Below, piece by piece: positions 24,047-32,681 of a stretch of 64,000 bases of DNA. The number at the start of each line of letters is the position of its first letter. Positions within the stretch are counted from its first letter, which is position 1. Origin of the DNA: JASHPR01 sp963749145 (GTDB lineage: Bacteria; Actinomycetota; Actinomycetes; Streptosporangiales; Streptosporangiaceae); assembly GCA_963749145.1 (NCBI GenBank), contig CAVVLN010000002.1:868001-932000 (forward strand), written 5' to 3'. A program made the position numbers and the translations under genes. A model generated the notes under the pieces. That model made no database searches, was not told the DNA's origin, and saw only the letters and a program-made list of their open reading frames with translations.

Positions 24047-27000
24047 CACCAGCCCCAGGTCGGGGTCGACGTGCTCTTGCGCGCCTGGTTCCGCGCGCTC
24101 GCCCGGGCCGGCACCGTAGTCGACGGCCAGGACCTCGGCGCTGATCATCGGCCCGTGCTCGGTCAGCGCGGCGGCGAGTTCGGGATCCGCGGTGCTCCAG
24201 CGCAGCGAGATCCGGTCGCTGACGTCCAGGCCGTCACCCTTCCGCGCGTCCTGCACCAGCCGGACCACCTCGCGGGCGAGACCCTCGCGGCGCAGCTCGG
24301 GCGTGATCGCGATCTCGAGCGCGACGGTCTCGCCGCCGCCGGACGCCACGGCCCAGCCGGATCGCGGTACCTGGGTCACGATCACGTCGTCGGGCCCGAG
24401 GCTGACCTGCGCCCCGTCCGCCATTACCGACGCCTTGCCGCCGGACCGCAGCTCGGCGGCCAGCGCGGCCGGGTCCGCGGCCTCGATCGCCTGGGCCACC
24501 GCCGGGGTCCCCTTGCCGAAGCGGCCGCCGAGCGCCCGGTAGTTCGGCTTCACCGTGTAGTCGACCAGGCCCTCGGGCACGGCGGCGAGCGTGTCCAGCT
24601 CGTGCACGTTGAGCTCGTCGGCGACCTGCGCGCGCAGGTCAGCGGGCAGGTCGCCGAACCCGGCCGCGCCGATCAGCGCGCGGGCCAGCGGCTGGCGGAC
24701 CCGGACCACGGCCGCCGCGCGGGCCGAGCGGCCGAGCTCAACCAGGCGCCGGGCCAGCGCCATCTGCCCGGAAAGGCGCTCGTCGATCAGGCTGGCGTCG
24801 GCCATCGGCCAGGCCGCCAGGTGCACCGACTCGGGGGCGTCCTCCCCGCGCAGCACACCCCAGACGTAGTCGGTCAGGAACGGCGTCACCGGGGCCATGA
24901 GCCTGGTCAGCGTCTCCAGGCACTCATGCAGGGTGGCGAACGCCGCCGCGCCGCCCGCAGTGCCCGGGCCCTCCCAGAAGCGGCGCCTCGACCGGCGCAC
25001 GTACCAGTTGGACAGGTCGTCGATGAACGCGGCGATCCGGCGCCCGGCCAGGGCGGAATCGAAGTCCTCCAGCGCGATCGTGACGTCGCGGACCAGCGTG
25101 TGCAGCTCGCTCAGCAGCCACCGGTCGAGCACCGGCCGGTCGGCGGCGGCCGGGGCGCCGGCCAGCCGGCCGGCGTTCCAGGCTGGCCCGCCCGCGCTCG
25201 CCGCGGCGTTGGCGTAGAGCACGAGGAAGGACACCGTGTTCCAGTAGGTGAGCAGGATCTTGCGGACGATCTCCTCGAGCGTGGCGTGCCCGACCCGGCG
25301 GGTGGCCCAGGGCGAGCCGGACGCCGCGAAGAACCAGCGCAGCGCGTCCGCGCCGTGCGCGTCCATCAGCGGGATCGGCTCCAGGACGTTGCCGAGGTGC
25401 TTGCTCATCTTGCGGCCCTGCTCGTCGATCACCAGGCCGAGGCAGACCACGCTCTCGTAGGACGACCGGCCGAACACCAGCGTGCTGACGGCCATGAGCG
25501 AGTAGAACCAGCCGCGGGTCTGGTCGATGGCCTCGCAGATGAACTGCGCCGGGAAGGAGCGTTCGAACGCGTCCTCGTTGCGCAGCGGCGCCCCGTGCCG
25601 CGCGAACGGCATCGACCCCGAGTCGTACCAGGCGTCGATCACCTCGGGCACCCGGCGCGCCTGGCTGCCGCACTGGCGGCAGGTGATCATCACCTCGTCC
25701 ACGTACGGCCGGTGCGGGTCGAGCCCGGTCAGGTCGCGGCCCGCCAGCTCGGACAGCTCGGCCAGCGACCCCACGCAGGTCACGTGCTGCTGCAGGCACA
25801 CCCACAGCGGCAGCGGCGTGCCCCAGTACCTGGTCCGGGACAAGGCCCAGTCCACGTTGTTGCGCAGCCACTCCCCGTACCGGCCGTGCTTGATCGTCTC
25901 CGGGTGCCAGTTCGTCTTCTCGTTCTCGGCCAGCATCTCGTCCTTGACCGCGGTGGTGCGGATGAACCAGGACGGCAGCGCGTAGTAGATCAGCGGGGTA
26001 TGGCATCGCCAGCAGTGCGGGTAGCTGTGCTCGTGCCGCTGCGATCGGAACAGCAGTCCCCGGTCGGCCAGGTCGCTCACCAGCGTCGGGTCGGCGTCCT
26101 TGAAGAACATCCCGCCGACCAGCGGCACGCTGTCCTCGAAGTGGCCGTCGCCGCGGATCGGGTTGACGACCGGCAGGCCGTGCGCCCGGCCGGTCTCCAT
26201 GTCATCCGCGCCGAACGCGGGCGCCAGGTGCACCAGCCCGGTCCCGTCCTCGGTGGTCACGAAGGTCCCGGTCACCACCCGGTGCGCGCCGGGAATGTGC
26301 ACCAGGTCGAACGGGGGCCGGTAGGTGGCCCCGGCCAGCTCGGTACCGGGGAGCCGGGCCACGATGTGCCAGCCCTCGCCGAGCACCCGGGCGAACAGCG
26401 ACTCGGCCACCACCACGCGGTCGCCGTCACCGGACTTGCGGGCGACCGCGTAGGTCTCGTCGGGGTGGACCGCGACCGCGGTGTTGGAGACCAGCGTCCA
26501 CGGCGTGGTGGTCCAGACCAGCAGGTCAGCGCCGGACAGCTGCGCGTTCGCGCCCTCGGGCAGGGTGAGCAGCGGGAACCGGACGGTCACCGAGGGGTCG
26601 GACACGGTCCGGTAGACGTCCGGCTGGCCCATCTCGTGATCGGACAGCGGGGTCTCGCAGCGCGGGCAGTAGGGGCTGATCCGGTAGTCCCGGATCAGCA
26701 GCCCCTTATCGAAGACGGCCTTCAGCGACCACCAGACCGACTCGACGTAGTCCGCGTCCATGGTGCGGTAGGCGTGCTGCAGGTCGACCCAGTAGCCCAT
26801 CCGCTCGGTGAGCGCCTCGAACGCGTCCACGTGCCGCAGCACCGACTCGCGGCATCGCGCGTTGAACTCGGCGATCCCGTAGGCCTCGATCTCCTTCTTG
26901 CCGGACACGCCAAGTTCCTGCTCGACCGCGACCTCGACCGGCAGGCCGTGGCAGTCCCACCCGCCCTGGCGCGGCACGTGAAAGCCCTGCATGGTCTTGA

Positions 27001-27289
27001 ACCGGGGGAAGAGGTCCTTGAAGACGCGCGCCTCCACGTGGTGCACGCCCGGCATGCCGTTCGCCGTCGGCGGCCCCTCGTAGAACGTCCACGGCTCGCC
27101 CGCCGCGGTCCGCTCCAGCGACCGGTCAAAGACCCGGCCGTCGCGCCAGCGGCCCAGGATCTCCCGCTCGACCGCGGGCAGGTCGACGACCGCGGGCAGT
27201 TCGGGGAACGGCAGCTTCGCGGCGGGTGACACGGCGGGGGACGTCGCGGCCGGCGGCTCGGCGGCGAACTGGTCTTCTGGGCGCGGCAT
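24017..27289 (-). CDS. ileS: Isoleucyl-tRNA synthetase, long (type II, eukaryote-like) form
   Basis: 1090 residues. The ATP site motif appears as GPPTANGMPGVHHVEAR (about residue 72) and the second as GRKMSKHLGN (about 628). The editing domain, WYDSGSMPFAR and Cys pairs (CPRCETPLSDHE, CWRCHTPLIYY) are present. This form is typical of actinobacteria and is related to eukaryotic and mupirocin-insensitive enzymes; drug response is not tested here. The ATG at 27289 has GAGAGG about 9 bases upstream. The long leader holds a T-box, so expression should respond to uncharged tRNA-Ile. The last codons and stop are part of a 39-base repeat. Confidence 0.96.
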   Translation of the reverse strand: MPRPEDQFAAEPPAATSPAVSPAAKLPFPELPAVVDLPAVEREILGRWRDGRVFDRSLERTAAGEPWTFYEGPPTANGMPGVHHVEARVFKDLFPRFKTMQGFHVPRQGGWDCHGLPVEVAVEQELGVSGKKEIEAYGIAEFNARCRESVLRHVDAFEALTERMGYWVDLQHAYRTMDADYVESVWWSLKAVFDKGLLIRDYRISPYCPRCETPLSDHEMGQPDVYRTVSDPSVTVRFPLLTLPEGANAQLSGADLLVWTTTPWTLVSNTAVAVHPDETYAVARKSGDGDRVVVAESLFARVLGEGWHIVARLPGTELAGATYRPPFDLVHIPGAHRVVTGTFVTTEDGTGLVHLAPAFGADDMETGRAHGLPVVNPIRGDGHFEDSVPLVGGMFFKDADPTLVSDLADRGLLFRSQRHEHSYPHCWRCHTPLIYYALPSWFIRTTAVKDEMLAENEKTNWHPETIKHGRYGEWLRNNVDWALSRTRYWGTPLPLWVCLQQHVTCVGSLAELSELAGRDLTGLDPHRPYVDEVMITCRQCGSQARRVPEVIDAWYDSGSMPFARHGAPLRNEDAFERSFPAQFICEAIDQTRGWFYSLMAVSTLVFGRSSYESVVCLGLVIDEQGRKMSKHLGNVLEPIPLMDAHGADALRWFFAASGSPWATRRVGHATLEEIVRKILLTYWNTVSFLVLYANAAASAGGPAWNAGRLAGAPAAADRPVLDRWLLSELHTLVRDVTIALEDFDSALAGRRIAAFIDDLSNWYVRRSRRRFWEGPGTAGGAAAFATLHECLETLTRLMAPVTPFLTDYVWGVLRGEDAPESVHLAAWPMADASLIDERLSGQMALARRLVELGRSARAAAVVRVRQPLARALIGAAGFGDLPADLRAQVADELNVHELDTLAAVPEGLVDYTVKPNYRALGGRFGKGTPAVAQAIEAADPAALAAELRSGGKASVMADGAQVSLGPDDVIVTQVPRSGWAVASGGGETVALEIAITPELRREGLAREVVRLVQDARKGDGLDVSDRISLRWSTADPELAAALTEHGPMISAEVLAVDYGAGPGERAEPGAQEHVDPDLGLVFWLRRIPAS

Positions 27290-27350
27290 GGTGGGCGGCC
27301 TCTCACGGGTTGTCGCGCCGGCCGGGTCCCGGATCCGGGCCCGCCTGCGC

Positions 27351-27560
27351 GCCTCGCCGGAGGGACGAGGCTCGCCGGCGGCGGCCCCGCGGTACCACCC
27401 TCCTTGGCCGCGCCCGGCCGCCTGCTGGCCCGGGTACGCGACCCTCTCGGTTTCATGCTGCGGCCGGTTCTACTTGGCCCCGGCCTGCCGCGGCCGGCCT
27501 GGGTGCCGTTCTTCCGGCGGCTCCGGGGTGATCTGGTCCGCTGCGCGTATCCCCGGGCTC
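27351..27560 (-). promoter_or_regulatory. T-box riboswitch in the ileS leader
   Basis: The transcript strand contains AGGGTGGTACCGCGG (27401-27387), the hallmark T-box sequence whose TGGT pairs with the tRNA acceptor end. Upstream an AGTAGAACC motif resembles the stem II S-turn. A candidate isoleucine specifier ATC occurs at 27532-27530 within GGACCAGATCACC. GGAGGG (27405-27400) can pair with CCCTCC (27364-27359); alternatively GCCTCGTC/GGCGAGGC folds with CCTCC in its loop. No U-run follows, so control of translation is more likely than termination, as known for actinobacterial ileS T-boxes. Outer boundaries are approximate. Confidence 0.88.
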
Positions 27561-27732
27561 GCACCATCCCCGGTCGCTCCTGGCCGCGGCAGCGGCAGCT
27601 GTCCCCATCAGCGCCGTGCGCACGCCCAGGATAGCCGATGGCCGACCGGTCCGCTCCGGCCCGTTCGGCCGCTCGCCGATATCTCGCCGGCCGGTTCCCG
27701 GCGGGAATCTGCCCTGATACCGGCGGGCGTGT

Positions 27733-27762
27733 TTGCGGTGGTGCCCGGTCACCACTTATCCT
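27733..27762 (+). promoter_or_regulatory. Candidate promoter of the TraR/DksA-type gene with internal inverted repeat
   Basis: TTGCGG (27733-27738) and TATCCT (27757-27762) are 18 bases apart. The spacer holds a perfect inverted repeat GTGGTG-N6-CACCAC (27738-27755), a plausible repressor site. The gene starts about 55 bases further on. Confidence 0.4.
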
Positions 27763-27816
27763 CGCGTGACTGCCCGGTATCAAGATCATTACGTAGTGCA
27801 CCGAGGGAGGCCGGAG

Positions 27817-28236
27817 ATGACCGCTGCCGCGCATTCTGGCGCTGCCGCGCTTCCGGTGCGGGCGGGGGAGCGGCGATGGACCGAATCCGAGCTGACCAAG
27901 GTGCGTGACGAGCTGGCCGCGGAAGCGGCGGAGCTGCGCGCGGACATCGACCGGTCCGAGTCGGACATCGCATCGCGGCTCGGCGACGCGGTCGGTGATG
28001 CCGGGGACGACCAGGCCGACGTGGGCGCGAAGACCTACGAGCGCGAGCACGAGCTCGCGCTGACCCACAATGCCCGGGAGCTGCTGGTGCAGACCGAGCG
28101 GGCCCTGGAGCGGATCGACGACGGTACCTACGGCACCTGCGAGTCGTGCGGGGAGCCGATCGGCAAGGCGCGGCTGCAGGCGTTCCCCCGGGCGGTCCTG
28201 TGCGTGTCCTGCAAGCAGCGCGAGGAGCGCCGCTGA
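27817..28236 (+). CDS. TraR/DksA family zinc-finger protein
   Basis: 139 residues: helical coiled-coil N-terminus, then the four-cysteine zinc finger CESCGEPIGKARLQAFPRAVLCVSC typical of DksA/TraR proteins, which insert into the RNA polymerase secondary channel. ATG at 27817 with GGGAGG at 6 bases upstream; an upstream GTG (27733) lacks such a site. Many actinobacteria carry this gene between ileS and lspA. It is followed closely by lspA on the same strand. Whether it modifies transcription or has another role is not settled for actinobacterial members. Confidence 0.9.
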   Translation: MTAAAHSGAAALPVRAGERRWTESELTKVRDELAAEAAELRADIDRSESDIASRLGDAVGDAGDDQADVGAKTYEREHELALTHNARELLVQTERALERIDDGTYGTCESCGEPIGKARLQAFPRAVLCVSCKQREERR

Positions 28237-28274
28237 CCGGCGGTGCGGCCGGGCCTGACCCGGACGAGCCCGGC

Positions 28275-28874
28275 GTGTCGCGCCCGGCGGCGCCGCGACG
28301 GGTGGCGCTGCTGGTCGGGATCGCCGTCGCGGTGCTGGCGGCGGACATCGTGTCGAAGGTCCTCGTGGTCGCGAACTGGTCGGACCGCAACTGCGCGGTC
28401 GGGAGAAACTCGCCCGCCGCGCCGGTCTGGCTGCTCGGCGGGTTCCTGAAGCTGTGCGAGTCGCGCAATCCCGGCGCCGCGTTCAGCATCGGAGGCCCGT
28501 CCGAGACCATCTTGTTCACCGCGATCGCCGTGGGCGTGATCACTTTCATCGTCCGCTCGGCCCGGCAGATCCGCAGCCTGGCCTGGGCGGTGGCCCTCGG
28601 CCTGCTGCTCGGCGGGGCGATGGGCAACCTGACCGACCGGATCTTCCGCTCACCCGGGCCCTTCCGGGGCTGGGTCGTGGACTGGATCGAACTGCCGCAC
28701 TGGCCGGTGTTCAATCTGGCCGACTCGGCGATCGTCTGCGGCGGCGTGCTCATGGTCCTGCTCGCGATGCGCGGGCACCGGCTCGACGGCACCATCCAGC
28801 CGGCCGCGCCGCGGCCCTCCGCGCCGGATGCGGCGGACGCGGCGGCCCGCCAGCCGGGCGGCGAGGGCCGATGA
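28275..28874 (+). CDS. lspA: Lipoprotein signal peptidase LspA
   Basis: 199-residue membrane aspartyl protease with four helices. Family motifs: ADIVSKVLV, ESRNPGAAFSIG, GGAMGNLTDRI and DWIELPHWPVFNLADSAIVCG; the Asp in GNLTDR and that in NLADS form the catalytic dyad. It removes signal peptides from lipoproteins; two importer binding proteins in this window carry lipoboxes and would be clients. The GTG at 28275 is the only standard start between the end of the upstream gene and the first helix. It overlaps the next gene by four bases. Confidence 0.94.
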   Translation: MSRPAAPRRVALLVGIAVAVLAADIVSKVLVVANWSDRNCAVGRNSPAAPVWLLGGFLKLCESRNPGAAFSIGGPSETILFTAIAVGVITFIVRSARQIRSLAWAVALGLLLGGAMGNLTDRIFRSPGPFRGWVVDWIELPHWPVFNLADSAIVCGGVLMVLLAMRGHRLDGTIQPAAPRPSAPDAADAAARQPGGEGR

Positions 28875-29803
28875 GCTCGCCCGGCCAGCGCCGGGTGCCG
28901 GTTCCCGACGGCCTGGACGGCGAGCGCCTGGATTCCGCGCTCGCCCGGCTCTTCGGCCTGTCCCGGGCCCGGGCGGCCGAGCTGATCGGGAACGGCTCGG
29001 TGCTCGTCGGCGGGCGGCCCGCGGCCAAGTCCGACCGGGTGCCCGCCGGGGAGTGGCTGGACGTGACGCTGCCGCCGCCGGTGACGGCGCAGCCCCGCCC
29101 CGAGCCCGTGCCCGGCCTGGTGGTGGTGTACGAGGACGCGGACATCGTGGTCGTGGACAAGCCCCCGGGGGTCGCGGCGCATCCGACGCCCGGCTGGACC
29201 GGGCCGACCGTGCTGCAGGGCCTGCTGGCCGCCGGCCACACGATCGCGACCAGCGGCGCGGCCGAGCGGCAGGGGATCGTGCACCGGCTCGACGCCAGCA
29301 CCTCGGGCCTGATGGTCCTGGCCAAGAGCGAGCGGGCCTACAGCGCCCTGAAGCGCGCGTTCCGGGAGCGTGATGTCGACAAGCTCTATCACGCCCTGGT
29401 GCAAGGCCATCCGGATCCGCTGCGGGGAACGGTGGACGCGCCGATCGGACGGCACCCCTCGGGCGACGGCCGGTTCGCCGTCGTCGCCGGCGGGCGCCCG
29501 TCGGTCACGCACTACGACACGCTCGAGGCGTTCCGGGCGGCGAGCCTGGCGGAGATCATCCTGGAGACCGGGCGCACCCACCAGATCCGGGTGCACATGG
29601 CCGCGATCAGGCACCCGTGCGTCGGCGACCGGCTCTACGGCGCCGACCCGGTGCTGGCCGCGCACCTTGGCCTGACCCGGCAGTGGCTGCACGCGGTCCG
29701 GCTCGGGTTCGCGCATCCCGCCGACGGCCACCGGGTCGAGTTCAGCAGCGACTACCCGGCTGATCTCGCGCACGCGCTCGACGTGCTGCGCGCCGAGTCA
29801 TGA
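28871..29803 (+). CDS. rluD: RluD-type 23S rRNA pseudouridine synthase
   Basis: 310 residues. An S4-like N-terminal RNA-binding domain (GERLDSALARLFGLSRARAAELIGNGSVLVGG) precedes the synthase domain with the catalytic Asp in HRLDASTSGLMVLAK and with GRTHQIRVHMAAIRHP. It converts uridines to pseudouridine in large-subunit rRNA. Pairing of lspA with an RluD-type gene is widespread. ATG overlaps the lspA stop (ATGA). The exact rRNA target cannot be told from sequence. Confidence 0.93.
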   Translation: MSSPGQRRVPVPDGLDGERLDSALARLFGLSRARAAELIGNGSVLVGGRPAAKSDRVPAGEWLDVTLPPPVTAQPRPEPVPGLVVVYEDADIVVVDKPPGVAAHPTPGWTGPTVLQGLLAAGHTIATSGAAERQGIVHRLDASTSGLMVLAKSERAYSALKRAFRERDVDKLYHALVQGHPDPLRGTVDAPIGRHPSGDGRFAVVAGGRPSVTHYDTLEAFRAASLAEIILETGRTHQIRVHMAAIRHPCVGDRLYGADPVLAAHLGLTRQWLHAVRLGFAHPADGHRVEFSSDYPADLAHALDVLRAES

Positions 29804-29824
29804 CGATCTATTACGCTACGCCTC

Positions 29825-30136
29825 GTGCCTGAACTGGATCGCGAACAGGTGATCGGCCTGCTGGAGGCCGACGACCGGCTGCGGGTGTTCGTCCGCGACG
29901 GAATGATCGCCACGATTCCGGCGAGGATGGCCAGGCGCCGGATGCTGCTGGAGATCGTGGCCCAGGGGTTCGAGCCCGGGGTGCGATACCCGGAGCGCTC
30001 GGTGAGCTCATTCCTGGCCACGGTCCACGACGATCACGCCGCGCTGCGCCGGTACCTGGTCGACGAGGGTTTCCTGTCCCGGGACCATGGCGAATACTGG
30101 CGCAGCGCGGGGGCGGTCGACCTCGCCGCCACGTAG
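29825..30136 (+). CDS. DUF2087 domain protein
   Basis: 103 residues with the DUF2087 pattern MARRRMLLEIVAQGFEPGVRYPERSVSSFLATVHDDHAALRRYLVDEGFLSRDHGEYWRSAG, a winged-helix-like domain often attached to MarR/ArsR-type regulators. Here it stands alone after a short N-terminal helix (ELDREQVIGLLEADDRLRVF). GTG start 21 bases after rluD. It is likely DNA-binding; target unknown. Confidence 0.82.
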   Translation: MPELDREQVIGLLEADDRLRVFVRDGMIATIPARMARRRMLLEIVAQGFEPGVRYPERSVSSFLATVHDDHAALRRYLVDEGFLSRDHGEYWRSAGAVDLAAT

Positions 30137-30166
30137 CCGGTGCCGCATGGCCGGGGCGCGGCGGAG

Positions 30167-31054
30167 TCAGCGCGCGACGGCGCGGGCTGCCAGGCCCGCC
30201 TGGCGCAGCTGGCCCAGAGTCCAGCCCCGGCCGGCCCGGTCCAGCGGGCGGGTGGCGGTGCTGAAGATCTCGGCGGCCCGCCGGTAGGACATCCGGGCCC
30301 GGCCGGTGACCGGGCAGACGTCGGCGGCGGCAGCGCTGGCCGGCGCCCGCCGGTCGGTCAGGAACACGGGGCCGCAGGTCCGGCCCGCGAGCAGCCAGCC
30401 GAGGACCTCGCTGGTGGCGTCACGCCAGCGGATCCAGCCGTCGCCGCGCCTCGGCGGCGCGCTGCGGCCGCGCAGGTCCACGCGCGCCGCGTCCAGGCCG
30501 AGGACGTCCTCGACGCGGGCGCCCGAGTCGTAGATGACCCGCCAGAACGCGTGCTCGCGCAGCGTGCTCCTGGCCCGGAAGAGCCGGGCGACCTGGGGGC
30601 CGGTCAGCGCGGGCACCGGGGCGGCCCGCCCGGCCAGGTGGCGCAGCCCGGCCGTGGCATCGGCGCTGATCCACCCCTGGTCCTGCCACCAGCCGACCGC
30701 GCTGCGCAGCGCGGACAGCTCGCGGTTCACCGTGCGCGGGTCGGTCGCGCTCGCGCGCTCGGCGAGCGCGCAGGCCAGCCGGGGCCCGGCTTCCGCGCGG
30801 TCCAGCAGCGCCAGCGGCACGACCGGCGGCACGGCCCCGCGGCGCGGCGCGCCGTGCGGCGGCGGCCGCCCGACCAGGGCCCAGGCCCAGCTGGTCAGCG
30901 AGATCCGGTAGACGCGGCGGGAGGCCGCGCCCAGTGACGCCTCGGCGAGATAGCGGTCGACCGCCACCGCGTACTCGACCGGCGTGGGTTCCGGCTCCGG
31001 TCCCGCGGCCGGTCCCGGCCGCGGGACGACCAGGGCCTGGGGTCGCGAGCGCAC
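30167..31054 (-). CDS. Degenerate tyrosine recombinase (integrase-like) protein
   Basis: 295 residues. The N-terminal half resembles a SAM-like core-binding domain (TVNRELSALRSAVGWWQDQGW). The catalytic half keeps the first arginine in YDSGARVEDVLGLDAARVD. Where LHxLRH is expected it reads WTLGQLRQAGLAA, so both histidines are lost, and the protein ends before the tyrosine. Strand-exchange activity is therefore unlikely. The GTG at 31054 has GGAGG 6 bases upstream, so it is probably still translated. It may be a decayed element gene or a repurposed DNA-binding protein. It faces the DUF2087 gene and is divergent from an MFS gene. Confidence 0.72.
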   Translation of the reverse strand: MRSRPQALVVPRPGPAAGPEPEPTPVEYAVAVDRYLAEASLGAASRRVYRISLTSWAWALVGRPPPHGAPRRGAVPPVVPLALLDRAEAGPRLACALAERASATDPRTVNRELSALRSAVGWWQDQGWISADATAGLRHLAGRAAPVPALTGPQVARLFRARSTLREHAFWRVIYDSGARVEDVLGLDAARVDLRGRSAPPRRGDGWIRWRDATSEVLGWLLAGRTCGPVFLTDRRAPASAAAADVCPVTGRARMSYRRAAEIFSTATRPLDRAGRGWTLGQLRQAGLAARAVAR

Positions 31055-31140
31055 GGCGGACCTCCGTTCGTTTCCCGCGCGGCGGGCCGCTGCGCCTGTT
31101 TCACAGGCACACCTTCAGCATAACCGCACCGCCAGGCGCA

Positions 31141-31290
31141 TTTACTGCGGCAGATATTCACCAGGAATGCAATTCCGGGGCGCGGCAAGCGAGCGTTAAA
31201 GCATGATCCGGATTGCATTCAAGGAATGTAATGTGGCACGGTAAAGTCATGCCGGAATGGCCAATGCCGCGAGCCAATTATCGCAGTAAA
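31141..31290. repeat. Nested inverted repeats in the AT-rich spacer upstream of the recombinase
   Basis: Outer arms TTTACTGCG (31141-31149) and CGCAGTAAA (31282-31290) enclose inner arms GAATGCAATTCCGG (31165-31178) and CCGGATTGCATTC (31208-31220, one base shorter). The 316-base spacer (31055-31370) is much less GC-rich than its neighbours. It could be a regulatory region for the divergent genes or the remnant of a mobile element end. Confidence 0.6.
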
Positions 31291-31370
31291 TACGAGCCCG
31301 GCCATCCGGCCGCCGCCGGCCGCCTCGCCTTCCTCGGGCACGCGCTCGGGATGGCGCCGGGGGAATCCGG

Positions 31371-32681
31371 TTGACCGCCGGGCCGGCTCGCGGCGGCCGG
31401 CTCGCCGCGACGGTGGCGGCGCGGACGGCCGTGCTGCGCGGACGCAACTTCCGCCGGTTCTACATCGGGTACGTGACCTCGCTGCTCGGGACCGCGATGT
31501 CGGCGGTCGCGGTGGCGTTCGCGGTGCTGGACGACGGCGGCTCGCCCACCGACCTCGGCTACGTCATGGCCGCCCTGATCCTGCCCCAGGTGCTGCTCGT
31601 GCTGGGCGGCGGCGTGCTGGCCGACCGGACCGGCCGTCGCCCGGTGATGCTCACGGCGGACGCGGTGAGCTGCGCCGCCCAGGCGGCCCTGGCCGCCACG
31701 CTGCTGGCCGGCCGCCCGCCGGTCTGGGCCATCGCGGCGCTGGCCGCGGTCGTGGGCGCCGGCCAGGCGTTCTTTGCCCCGGCGCTGGACGGGCTCACGG
31801 TCGAGATCGCGCCGCGCGAGGAACTGGGCAGCGCGAACGCGCTGCGCGGCCTGGCGAGGTCGGCGACCGGTGTCGCCGGGCCGGCCGTGGCCGGGCTGCT
31901 GGTGGCCCTGGCCGGGCCCGCCGTGGTGATCGCGATCGACGCGGCCAGCTACGGGGTGAGCGCGGTGGCCCTCGCCCTGCTGCAGCTTCCGCCTGCGGCG
32001 GCCCGCCCGCCCGGCCGCCCGTCGTTGCTGCGGGAGGCGGCGGAGGGCTGGGGGGAGTTCAGGTCCCGGACCTGGCTGTGGGTGACGACCTTGCAGTTCG
32101 CCCTGTTCAACATGATCACATGGGCGCCGTACCTGCTGCTCGGGCCGGTGCTGGCCCGCGACTACCTGGGCGGGGCCCGCGCCTGGGGGGCGATCTGCGC
32201 CGCCCTGGGCGCCGGAGCGGTCCTCGGCGGCCTGGCCGCGCTCGGCCGCCGGCCGCGCCGCCCGCTGCTGGTGGCCACGCTGGGCACGTTCGGGTACCCG
32301 GTGCCCTGCCTGCTCCTGGCCCTGCGCGCCGGGACCGGCGGCGTGGCGGCGGGGGCGTTCGCGGCCGGGATCGGCAGCGCCCTGTTCAACACGTTCTGGA
32401 TCACCACGCTGCAGCAGCAGGTGCCCGCCGGACGGCTGTCCCGGGCGAGTTCGTTCTCCACCCTGGGCGCGTTCGGTCCCGGCACCCTGGGGCTGGTCAT
32501 CGCCGGGCCGGTCGCGGCGCTGGCCGGGGCGGGCCGCGTGCTCGCCGCGGGCGCGGCCTGGTCGGTGGCCGGCACGCTCCTGGTGCTCAGCCTGCCCTCG
32601 ATCCGCGCGATCACCTGGCTTGATCACGGGCGCGGCGGAGTCAGCCCAGGGCGCGGCGGAAGCGGTCGCCGAGGCCGGTGA
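31371..32681 (+). CDS. MFS transporter
   Basis: 436 residues with about twelve hydrophobic helices. The first begins NFRRFYIGYVTSLLGTAMSAVAVAFAVLD, and the A-loop LADRTGRRPVMLTADAVSC follows, typical of MFS_3-type drug or metabolite exporters. The start at the TTG (31371) is uncertain; GGGGGAA lies about 7 bases upstream. A GTG fifteen codons in would also keep the first helix. The 3' end overlaps the convergent aminotransferase by 41 bases. Substrate unknown. Confidence 0.87.
   Translation: MTAGPARGGRLAATVAARTAVLRGRNFRRFYIGYVTSLLGTAMSAVAVAFAVLDDGGSPTDLGYVMAALILPQVLLVLGGGVLADRTGRRPVMLTADAVSCAAQAALAATLLAGRPPVWAIAALAAVVGAGQAFFAPALDGLTVEIAPREELGSANALRGLARSATGVAGPAVAGLLVALAGPAVVIAIDAASYGVSAVALALLQLPPAAARPPGRPSLLREAAEGWGEFRSRTWLWVTTLQFALFNMITWAPYLLLGPVLARDYLGGARAWGAICAALGAGAVLGGLAALGRRPRRPLLVATLGTFGYPVPCLLLALRAGTGGVAAGAFAAGIGSALFNTFWITTLQQQVPAGRLSRASSFSTLGAFGPGTLGLVIAGPVAALAGAGRVLAAGAAWSVAGTLLVLSLPSIRAITWLDHGRGGVSPGRGGSGRRGR

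Noticed and set aside
24071..27229. A 1052-codon open frame on the plus strand opposite ileS
   Set aside because: It has no protein-like domain pattern, is rich in Arg/Gly/His/Val from the complementary strand, and ileS is certain. Very high GC keeps antisense frames open.
30140..30937. Plus-strand ORF opposite the recombinase-like gene
   Set aside because: Antisense composition; the minus-strand gene has a good ribosome site and recognisable recombinase features.
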